Source: Setaria digitata (taxonomy: Eukaryota > Nematoda > Chromadorea > Rhabditida > Setariidae). Taken from it: a DNA stretch of 40,294 nucleotides. The first letter of the stretch is position 1. Each line of letters starts with the position of its first letter. Shown here one piece after another: positions 10,901 to 26,634 of this stretch. The notes under the pieces are model-generated. The model was not told where the DNA came from. It worked only from the letters and a program-made list of their open reading frames with translations, and did not search any database. The position numbers and the translations under genes are program-made. The stretch is taken from positions 1 to 40,294 of the forward strand of contig RCAB01000538.1 of the NCBI GenBank assembly GCA_003640385.1. Reading direction: 5' to 3'.

Positions 10901-13515
10901 GCTCTTGTTACATTGTGCTTATAGTTTCCTGATCCTTTCTTAATTCTCAGGCTTTTTTAATGACTAAATGGATAAATATTGCAGATTATTTGGATTTTCA
11001 ATTTTCATTGCTGCTATACTAAATCTATTCTTGGCATTAGCGCTGAGTGCACATCCTCATACTGATTTCATTGTTTTAGCTATTCAAATTTGTCAGGGCC
11101 TTTCACTGGTAAATTTTAACTCCACTTTCCAACAATTTGCTATTAGCATTATTAATTATTGGAATTAAGAAGATTTATAATGCGTTTGTCCTTGTTCAGT
11201 CTCTAAGATTGAGAAAATATTCTAATTAGTGATTTAAGAGGCTCGTAACATCTAGTTTTTTCCTGAGTTTTAATATCAGATATTCGATGGAACAAGCTAA
11301 GAACCTAAATCCAGAATTTCAACATCCATATAAAAATCGATTTACATACTCCATAATATACATAAAGGTTACCGTCAGAAATCAAAGCCGAAGATAAAAC
11401 AAATAGGCAAGCCTGATTCATTATCGCACCTACCATATAAAAGTTCGAGCAGTCATTTCAACTTTTTTTTTCTGCAGTGCAAAAGAAGAAAAATGACATG
11501 ATGGTGAATTAAAATGATGATTTCACAATATTTCAAGGGAGTAAGTTATCCTGCAATGCATGGTGTTTGGAGGCACTGGGCACCACCGATGGAACGTTCC
11601 AAACTTGCTACAACCACATTTACCGGCGGATATCTAGGAGTAATGATCGGTCTACCAATTTCCGCTTATCTTGTTTCATATATCGACTGGTGTGCTCCTT
11701 TTTACTTTTTCGGTAAGTCAGCTATCTTCTGAATTAAGGATTTGTTTTAAATCATACTTAGTAGCTAAGTGAAAAGTACAATAATTACGATTGAGCACAT
11801 TTGAATTTATAGGTGTTGCGGGGATACTGTGGTTCCTAATCTGGTTTGCTGTTAGTGCACCAACACCAGAAGAAAGTAAATCAATTTCGGATGACGAAAA
11901 ACGATTTATCATCGAGCAAGTTGGGCAAGTAACATCATCACCAGCAACGGTATTATAATAAATTTTTATTTCTCTAAAAATAAAATAATCAATGTAGACC
12001 GAAAAAAAAAAACCTATCACATACAGTATGGATTAATTATCTGAAAAAATTTAGCTAACAACGATCCCGTGGAAAGAAATTCTGTTATCACTACCAGTAT
12101 GGGCAATTGTTGTTAGTAATTTCTGCCGGTCTTGGACATTCTTCCTGTTACTTGGCAATCAGTTAACATACATGAAGGATGTTCTGAATCTCGAAATACA
12201 AAGTGTAATTTTTTTTTGCGCCAAACAGCCATGATCTTTTTAAAAAGATCCTCTTGAAATTTGCCGCGTGATATACTTCGGATAGCAAGTGATTAATTAA
12301 TTAGTTTTGAATTTCAGGGTGGTCTGATTTCATCATTACCGCATGCTCTCATGTCAGTAGTTGTGCTCGCTTCAGGCCAAATGGCCGATTATCTTCGCTC
12401 CACCGGGAAAATGTCAACGCAAACAGTTCGCAAATTATTCAACACGCTCGGTAAGTTAATTTAAAATTCATTTCTTAGTCGTTTTAAACATTCCAGGCTA
12501 GTAATTCATTTTTCAAAAAATTACTTCAACTGTACTTCCCCATGAACAGTTGAGAAAATGCTATTAAATCGCATTTCTTGTACATAATAGACATGAGAAA
12601 TCAAACGATAGGGTCAACTCAGCAAAACTCACCTGGACAATTTCCTCTCAAGAGAAAATAGTCTTTGTGAACTATGTCGCATAGCTGCTAAACTTCATTT
12701 GCAGGTTTTGGCGGCGAAGCGATTTTCCTCTGCTGTTTATCTCTTATCAAACAACCATCTGCTGCGGTAACCACACTAATATTTGCTGCAGGATGCAGTG
12801 GCTTTGGAATTGCAGGTATGTACTGCAACTACCAGAAGCAGTCTCGCTGCTGTTCTCCTGTATATCTCTATCTTCTAGACCAAACTGCCATCTAGACATT
12901 TGACAGCAGCATTTATTTACAGGATTCAATGTAAATCACTTTGACATAGCTCCACGATATGCTCCCATCCTGATGGGCTTCTCAAATGGCATTAGCGCCT
13001 TAGCTGGTGCTAGCGGTTTCATTCTGGAACACCTCGTCGCTGCACAGGTTTCTTTTCTCAGGAGTCTTTTTAAAGTCATGTCATCTTCACACTGTCTCCG
13101 CTGTCGGAGTTTCATGTGATCTAAAACCATATCGAAATGCAACTTGTGATGAGGAACACGCGTGCACCCACCAAGTTAACAGGGAGCAGAAAATGAGTTA
13201 CAGCAGTTACCATGAGAGTGAGATTAGCAGGATAAAACATGTCATCGGCAACTAAACCATTTTAAATCTTTAAATAGAGAGTAATCAAATTTGGAATCGC
13301 TCACACTGAAGGTATACAACTTGCTGAAGCGTAAATCGACCAAATTAATTCAGGGCAACGAAGTAGGTTGGAGGATATCATTTTTGATAGCAGCTGCTAT
13401 TGATCTTACTGCCATGTTAACATTCCTCATATTTGCCGAAGGAGAACTTCAACAGTGGGCCAAGGAAAAGGAACCTCAACAGAGCATGGGAGATATTGTT
13501 CGTCGACTGTGTTAG
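7916..13515 (+). CDS. Vesicular glutamate transporter-like SLC17 (MFS) protein
   Basis: Twelve-helix anion transporter of the SLC17 family, closest by eye to nematode EAT-4/VGLU proteins; expected in synaptic or other secretory-vesicle membranes. Exons: 7916-7969, 8086-8232, 10744-10862, 10985-11108, 11538-11712, 11813-11949, 12055-12204, 12318-12450, 12705-12815, 12923-13047, 13354-13515. All join in frame to give 478 aa. Family marks: FGIRCNFG in TM1 (residues 42-49), [10 protein letters not shown] (88-97), YPAMHGVW and [12 protein letters not shown] in the TM4-5 region, FCRSWTF (275-281), [15 protein letters not shown] near TM10. The start is the first ATG after a TTTTCAG site; its 18-residue exon splices in phase to a very firm second exon. 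R45 and R277 match two VGLUT arginines, but the TM4 Arg/Glu pair is Gln141/Leu148. I cannot separate an eat-4 from a vglu-2/vglu-3 orthologue. The C-terminus may be longer (see 13772-14083). Confidence 0.9.
8267..9155 (+). pseudogene. Decayed coding-like sequence inside transporter intron 2
   Basis: Intron 2 (8233-10743, 2.5 kb) is far longer than its neighbours and less A+T-rich than the intergenic DNA. Successive + strand frames read like protein but are broken by stops and frame changes: one frame is open, apart from one TGA, for about 100 codons from about 8630 to 8940; another is open from 8961 to 9155 (64 codons, charged, coiled-coil-like, starting [11 protein letters not shown]). I recognise no family. 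It could be a dead nested gene, a dead transposon ORF, or ordinary intron with favourable composition. Confidence 0.3.
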
Positions 13516-13771
13516 TGTATTTATAGCTTGATCCAAAAATTTATTTCGGGTGAAGTACGCTTGCAGAACAGCTGACCTTCAGCCAGTTTACAAAGAAAAT
13601 TTCATCTAAGTCAACAAAATTGTAATTGCAGGTAAAAAGGGAAAGAGAACTGAAAACTATAGCAAAAACGATTCAAATACCTTTTTTACTTTAAGGATCT
13701 TTAAACTGAAAAAAAAAGAAAGCAAAAATTAAATTACGGCCATCAATTCAACTTCTAAACGAATACTTTAG

Positions 13772-14083
13772 CATGTATTATGCGACGAATGTCATCCAGT
13801 CGACAATCCGAATCAAGTGTAAAACATAAACGCCTTTGCGAAGAAGACGAAGCCAAAAGAAATTGGTCTACAAGAACTACATTAGAAGAAATCCATGAGC
13901 CAATGGAGGTGACGATTTTGCAGCTTTATATAACTAAATTAAAATGCGTTTCTCCTTTAAGTGTTGTCCAAATTCGTAATCGGCAACAAAGACCTTCATA
14001 TTTTTAAATAACGTATACATTTAAAAAAGTAGACGTTTAGGTATTTTTTTACTTTAAACTGATTTCAGAAAGAAGCAATGTAA
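13772..14083 (+). CDS. Possible alternative C-terminal exons of the transporter
   Basis: If the last exon is spliced at 13510 (donor GTTAGT, which itself contains the TAG stop at 13513-13515), the frame continues without a break into 13772-13908 (acceptor CTTTAG) and then 14069-14083 (acceptor TTTCAG), ending in TAA. This adds a polar, charged tail with Ser/Arg-rich and Glu/Lys-rich parts, giving 527 aa. VGLUT proteins usually have a cytoplasmic tail after the last helix, and the same donor hexamer GTTAGT ends exon 5 of the synergin gene in this window. No transcript evidence is available to me. Confidence 0.45.
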
Positions 14084-14430
14084 CTCATCTCGATGAGAAG
14101 CTAGAAATGTACAACAAATCAACTTTCTGACGATCGAAATATGACCTAATAACTGAGCAAATGTTCAATGGGCATTGTTTCGTGATGAATTAGCCTCACA
14201 GTTATGCAACTTCTGCAAAACATTAAATTTTTGTAATTTTATAAAGTTTATATCAATCAAACAAATAATTTCAACAAAGGCAGCAACAAAAAAGTATGAT
14301 CATACAACCACAATCGAAAAGATCAGAAATTTTTACCGTAGAAAAGCAAATCCTTCAGAATTTAGAATAAAAACTTTTTGGAACCATATTTTAAGAGGAA
14401 ATAAAGACGAGATCGTACAAAAAAATAAAA
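14084..14430. other. Convergent intergenic spacer
   Basis: Short A/T-rich gap between the 3' ends of the transporter (+) and the EFTUD2 gene (-). AATAAA occurs on the + strand at 14366-14371 and again near 14400 and 14425, so the transporter's 3' untranslated region may end here. An 88-codon open frame crossing it is of low complexity and is not supported as a gene. Confidence 0.6.
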
Positions 14431-20312
<5,882 letters not shown>

Positions 20313-20325
20313 TGTTTTGTATGTG

Positions 20326-20334
20326 CTGAAAATT
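20326..20334 (-). promoter_or_regulatory. Probable trans-splice acceptor of eftu-2
   Basis: AATTTTCAG on the minus strand ends 13 bases before the ATG at 20312, matching the nematode spliced-leader acceptor pattern. A cis-spliced 5' untranslated exon is the alternative. Confidence 0.55.
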
Positions 20335-20980
20335 ATTCCCTAAACTTCCATTGAATTAAATTAGTCGGAAAAGTAAGTTTAAATCCTGCGATTCCAAATT
20401 AGCTCAAGAAATAAATTTGGAAGAATGGAGAGCCTGGCTTACTAATTGACCCGAGGGTAAACCGACGTATGATTAACAGGTAAACGAAGGACACAACAGG
20501 AACGATAGAGAAAATGACTAGCAACTTAACCCTAAACCTGTCTTATATGCGACAAGTGTGAGTGGAAGCAGTGTGGTGAGTTCAAAGGATTACTATCATG
20601 ATATGGATAGTAGAGAATGAGAGTGAGTGAAGTGTCGTACGAATGCAAGAATGAAGAGAGCGAAAAGATTGTCCTAGGAAATGAGCCCAGTAGCTGAGAG
20701 TGCGTGAGAAAGATGTGGAGAACACTTGTGCAATATGTTAAAGTGAGACGGAAGCACTTCAAACAGAGAGTTCGATGCGGAAAGGTCAAAGAGGGTAGCA
20801 GAGGGCACGGTGTGTCGCGGGTTGTCCAGTAAAGTTCCGGTGATGTGTAATGAGTCCTTCACATCCCTCATCTCCCTCACTCACTATATGTGCTTGGCTC
20901 GCCACTTCGGCTTAATTTACTGAATCCATCTTTTAATACGATGGTGACGACATACGGAAATCCACAACTGGAAAACTGAT

Positions 20981-20988
20981 AATTTCAG
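20981..20988 (+). promoter_or_regulatory. Probable trans-splice acceptor of mig-22
   Basis: AATTTCAG ends 11 bases before the ATG at 21000. No coding exon is recognisable upstream, which favours spliced-leader addition. Confidence 0.55.
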
Positions 20989-20999
20989 GTCATAAGTCA

Positions 21000-23900
21000 A
21001 TGGTGCATGGAGTTCGCGCGGGTGTGTCGCTTGTCTCGGGTCTGGTACTTGGTGTATTACTATCCGTACTATTTTTCCTACCCGATGAACTGATTTTCCC
21101 GGGGTCGGTGGACGAGGAATCGTCTAGCGAGTACTGGGAGGTTGTTGTCAAAAAAGCTACAACTACTGGAATCAATGTTCATTCTCAGACGCGGAAGGTT
21201 TCCTTCATTGATGTTTTTGGTAAATCGTTCACAGAGCAATTGGGAAGAGATAAGAGATAGATGTAATGTTGTGTAGTCGATAATTTGTCGATAAGATGAA
21301 GCGAAGCTTTTCATATTGAGATACAATAAGAACTTTATTCCTCAGAAAACAATAGAATTTCAAATATTCACATCAGACGTCTCATGATATGTGAATATTG
21401 AAGTTTTATGTAATTTTCCGAGGAATGGAGTTGTTACGATTGTTTAATATACATCATTCATGTAGCGGTGCCTTTTTGTCTTTGCGTCCTCTGCAAGTAT
21501 GTAATAAGGTTAAAGCAGAGTTTCCTTAGCATTTACAGTTTGAAGTCTGCTGGAAACTATCGTATTTTAGGTGGTTAGGGCTGGATTTGCAGCAACCGAA
21601 CTGGGAATACGTGAGAAACTTGTTGTCATTCTTCTTGGACAGTCTTCACTAATGGTAGCGCTGAATGCATCAATCGGCCGGCATGTGCCACACCTGCAGC
21701 TCTTCGCTGATATCTCTCGTATCGATGGCGATATGGCTGTTCTCCCGAATCTCACACCGTATCGACTAAATGGGCAAAACTCACACATGGCTATCCTTGA
21801 TCTCATTTTTAATATGGTTGGTTTATGCATTAATTAAATGTCATGTATTGCAAAACTTACCCATTACTTCTCTTTGTCAATTAACAAAGTGTAAGTTATT
21901 CGCGACTATGGGAGTAGCGGGAAATGAGTTGAAGAGCAGCGATTTTTTTTTTAAATAACTGACAAGGCGAGGTAATTATTTTAGGGTGCAATTTGAAATT
22001 TTTGCCGAATTTCGAATCATTTCTGGTCTTGATTGTTTTAAATTTATTTTAAACTATGCACGAAAAATTTGACTGGTATTATGTGATACCCGACACGACA
22101 TACGTGAATCCATTCGAATTGATGCGATTTGTTAATCATGTGAATTGGAATCGTCGCGTTGTTATCGGTGTTGGGATTGAAGATGATATGAACAGGTGTA
22201 GCTTGCAAGCTGGAATTTTATTAACAAATCTTGCCATGCAGTCGCTAATACAGTAAGCAGTTTATTTTTTACTCCAGTCAAACTTCGAAATTATTACATT
22301 AGAATTCACTGTTCACTGATGTTTCACGTACAATATAAAGTTTTTTAACGATTTGGTAAAAAACTTCTCAGTTATTATGTATGAGGAAAAACTCTTTTCT
22401 CTTGACTATAGACATGGCCATCCAGGAAAGAAGATCGAAAATAGAGTTCTAAATAAGTGATGATTTCTCAAAGTATCACATTATATTTCAAAAATAAACA
22501 TATCATTCCGTATTGCAGACGTCGGCATTTCTGCAGTTCCATATCGAGCACATCAGATCATGTTGCATTCGAACTTTGCATTCATCGCGCGACAAACTTG
22601 TCATGCATTAGTCATTATCAGGTTTTCATTCGTTTCGTAGCCGCTGGGTTCCATTTCTTTTTTCCTTGTATATTGGTTTTTTTTTTTTTTTGATTTATTC
22701 AGTCTCGGACATATCACTGGTGGAAAATAGATGAAGGATTATCTGAAGGGGGTAGTGGTAACGCGATACGCGATACTGTTACATGGTGGTCCTCATCTCT
22801 AGAGTTCAATCGGTAAATGACTTTGCTTAATTGTATTTTTCTATACTATTAGTAATTTTATTCTTTAGTTTTTGCAAATATGTAAATTTTCGATTGATTT
22901 ATGAAGGTTTTACATATGTTTGCACATTTTTTTTCAGGTCCTTGAGTGTTTCACCATTGCTTTCTGCTGTCGATGCTCATGCACTTCATAAGCACTTCTT
23001 ACATGTAGAATTAAATCGTATCGAGTATGAAATTGATCGCTTATCTGATGAAATTGTATCACTGTCCTATGACATTGCCGATGGACCGTCGCATCCGGCT
23101 GGTTTACCATCATATTCAAAGGCACCAGATCGGTATCAGGTCTTTTCTAACCATTATCTGGTGAATGTAATTTTAGACGGTTTGTGCAATTTGCAATGGG
23201 AGTATTTTAAAAAATTGATTTTTAGGTTCCAAAATGGCATTTTTTTACAAGTACAGAGATTTTCAAGAATGAACCAAATCAAAACGTTTACGCATTGAGT
23301 GGAGATGATAAACTGGATGTTGAAGAGGTTTCTTAGTACATGTGTTTTGTTTGTGTCCTCTTTTTTGTTTTGTTTTGTTTTTTGTTCTTTTTTTTTGCTC
23401 CTTGTGCCTTACATATAAAATAAAATTTAAATGTTATCAGGAATGTAGATTGTTAGCCACGAATTTGGTGGGATTTCTATTTCTAGTTTGAGCCCATTTT
23501 AAATAACTGTTCATGAAAGTAAATATATTGGATGAACGGTTAAGATTCATTTTTATTTCCTTTATCAAGTTATTAAGATTTGAATTTTAGTTCCTTTTGT
23601 TATTCTGGGTCATTTTTACTGCATCTGTACATCAAGCCATTTTTAAGGTAATTGCTGCAGCTCGGAAATTTACTGAAGATAGTAGGAAAAATGAGGATGA
23701 AAAATTTTTGCAACTACGCAATGGATATCGCTTATTTGATCCTATGCGAGGCATGGACTATGTCGTAGATTTGTTGTATCGTGGTAACGATGGTATCAAA
23801 GTGTATCGTGTTCATCTGACTCGAATAATATCAAATAATCAACTTCTACATCAGGCAAGCTGTGTCGTTTCTCTTCGTTTATTGCCTGTACAAAGTTCAT

Positions 23901-25508
23901 CATTCCACTAACTGTCTTTTTTCATATTTTCGTTTCTTACGTTCAATTTTTTTTTCAAAAGTTGTAGAAAATGTTTGTTAAGGTACCGTACGTAAAAGAA
24001 GATACCGATCTAACAATTTTGATACCTATTGGTTCAAATGACGAAGTAGGCGCTGTTCGTCGACTGTTAGTTCATTATGTGAATCTGTGTCAGTCATCGG
24101 TTGAAGATAACCGACACACCAGATTAGTTGTGGCTGTTCGTGGTGTTGATCCTTTCGCCATTCGGCTAATCAACAACGATATTATCGAACTGAGAATACG
24201 GTATTTTTACTTTATTGTTATCTTTGCTGAACGTCTTGTCAAAATCCTGGAAATTGAATTCAGATTGGTATTCACACCTTTTAGGTGTAAACCAGCACAA
24301 ACGGAAACTATGTTATTAATCCTAAAACCGGAGAGTCATCCAATTTTGGCTGCAGCAGCGTTGGATGAAGCAATTGATCATTTTGGGCAGCAGGTGATGT
24401 ATCTATTGTTGTCGCCATATGCTGATATTCAGCGTGAATTTCTCGATCGAGTACGCATCAATACCATAAAACATTTTCAAGTAAAAGTTTTTTGAATTAA
24501 AGTGTTTATGACAGTGGCAGTTTAGTAACAATATAATTCGATCTGTTTTTAGTATTTTGAAGTATTATAAGGGGTTGAGTAGCAGAATGTGGTGTCTTCT
24601 TCATAGAGACCTGGACACAACTCATCCAGGAGAGCTTAGAACTATTTTAAAAAAAATACTTGAGCGAGTACTTAATTCAAGGCATTTTTGGTTACCAACT
24701 TTTTCTTGCATATTCTTTCATTTATAGCGGTTACATTACAGTAACCATTAATATTTTTCAGGTATTCTTTCCACTTCCATTTGTAGAATATCATCCGCAA
24801 ATTGTGGGCGCAAACGAAGCGCTGCAATTGAAAATGAAAGATCCTAATAGCAACAATCAAGTAGTCCATCAAATAAGTGGAGTCGATGAAGAACTCCCAG
24901 AGCCGAAAACATTTATGGATAATGGGGATTCGTTTATGAGCAAGCTCCGAGATGCTACTTTTAAACGAAATACAAGACCGCTTATTGTTCATAAGGTGGT
25001 TTAGAATTTTGCTTTTTTTTTTCACTAAAATCTACAACGTAAAAAATAAAAAAAATAAAATAAAATAAAATCGATACATTTCATTAATATAATAATAGAT
25101 CTGCAAAAATCGGACAGTTATTGGAAGTGGCCATGGTAGTTTGAACTGGGGCTGTTTGAATTAGTGGATGACAACATTATGTTTCAGGATCGGGGACATT
25201 TTGATTCCTCTGATTTTTCGGTATTTTCTTTATATGGTGAAGATTTTATACAAGCTCGTTCTCGTCTAAATAATAAATCACTGCTGCTTGATCTATCATC
25301 ACTATTTCTTGGCCTTCAAGATACTCACATGATGCGAGCTGTAGAGCCAGCTCTAAGATTGCGGTATCACAGTAGAATTTGCAATCCAGAATTGGTGGAT
25401 TCCGATTATTCTCGTTGTCTTCTCAGTCGACGTGAAGGGCTCGCTTCTAAGGCGCAGCTAGCTAACTTGTTACTCCGTCGAAAAGCGAAGAATGTGGCAG
25501 CTGCTTGA
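21000..25508 (+). CDS. mig-22: Chondroitin polymerizing factor (MIG-22/CHPF type)
   Basis: Type II Golgi protein that works with chondroitin synthase (SQV-5) to extend chondroitin chains. Exons: 21000-21197, 21571-21816, about 22056-22252, 22519-22621, 22703-22812, 22938-23139, 23226-23327, 23648-23854, 23968-24200, 24285-24480, 24762-24995, 25188-25508; about 782 aa, the family's size. Short cytosolic N-terminus, one membrane anchor (residues about 9-27), then TELGIREK and FDWYYVIPDTTY (153-164), where active synthases have a DDD motif; the C-terminal domain has SPYADI where an active transferase has DxD. MRAVEPALRLRYHSRIC near the end is a strong CHPF mark, so I prefer CHPF over catalytic CHSY. 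Oddities: no AG acceptor before exon 3, a GC donor after exon 8, an 84-nt stop-free intron after exon 9, and a weak GTTTCC donor after exon 1. Confidence 0.92.
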
Positions 25509-26634
25509 GTTGGATGTGTTAGTTAAGAGCAAAAGCAATTTCGTTGGAATTGTTTTTTTTTTTTAGCAAATCAGTTTCCATTAACTTTTTGAATCTTTCC
25601 TTTGTTCATTTTCATATTTGGGAGAGAAAGTTTTTACCAACCCCGAATGTTTATTTTCTGTTGATTATGGAATTGAACGAAAAGGTCTTTTTTATCTTTT
25701 ATTCCTGTACAATTGGACTTATTTCTGCCTTTCATTATTTAACTGTTCATCTTCGTACCGTTTTGTTCAAATATTTCACATCTTTCTATGCTTTTATTTT
25801 TTTCTAACCCAGGTACAGTTTTAAATCTCACGGTCCTAGCATTTTTAGGATCAACTGCCAGAAATTGTCTCTGAATTGTGAGTTGTATTTCTGTGCCTTA
25901 TCATGAGCTTTTTGTTGTTGCCTTATCACAATTCCAGTTTTTTTTAGTACTAGGGAGCATATTATGGTTTTGAAATCTCTTAATAATTGGAAAGGACTTC
26001 TGGGTTGGTCTGATTTGCTTATTTTCAGTTAAATTTTTAGGTTATGAAATCTTTTTCATTTTGATAAACTCAGTGTTTATTAATTTTTCTTCTTGAACTT
26101 CAAAAGTCCTGTAATTTTATCAAATGCTTAACCATTTGTTTTTTTAGTTGAGTTATTCAAGTTTTAAGTTTAAAAAAAAAAAAAAAAAAAAAAACTGTAA
26201 AGCTCTTCATGTCTTCCATGAAAGCAGAGCGTTCTGTTTATTAGTTTCCTTTTTTCGTCTCTATGAATAATAAAGTTTTGCTTTTCGCTTATCTGTAAAT
26301 ATTTCGAAAGGAGTTTGCTTTTTCCCGCACGTATTTTGACATAGAGCGCTTAGATTTATATCTGCTTTTGTAGGAGAATTTTATGAATTATTAGTAATGT
26401 AACTTTTCATGAATGAGTGGTGGTAACAAATGATATTTCATCCATTGATACTGATATGATTAAGGAAAGTGTGTGGATAGATACAAGATTTTTGATGTTA
26501 AAGTGTACCGCAAATTATAAATTGCTTTGTTCTATTGCTTCTTAATTTTTTATTACAAAATCACAGAATCACTGTAGGCTTTCTTTTTGAAATGGAACAT
26601 TAACAGACGTTCATAAATTATCAAGTTGGGACCT
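25509..26634. other. 3' region of mig-22 and spacer before the synergin gene
   Basis: T-rich sequence without a supportable gene; two overlapping open frames near 25544-25824 are of low complexity. It contains a 23-base poly(A) run (26172-26194) and an AATAAA at 26269-26274 that could end the mig-22 message. The next gene lies about 1.1 kb downstream on the same strand, so a shared operon is possible but unproven. Confidence 0.6.

Larger units (their letters stand above)
20313..20999. other. Divergent promoter region between eftu-2 and mig-22
   Basis: 687 bp between two start codons pointing away from each other, so both promoters are expected here. Most of it (about 20560-20880) is less A+T-rich than the rest of the intergenic DNA and purine-rich on the + strand. 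I see no TATA box or named element. The short open frames on its minus strand look like by-products of this composition. Confidence 0.6.

Noticed and set aside
25544..25824. Two overlapping open frames after mig-22
   Set aside because: They are Phe-rich readings of T-rich 3' untranslated sequence in two frames at once.
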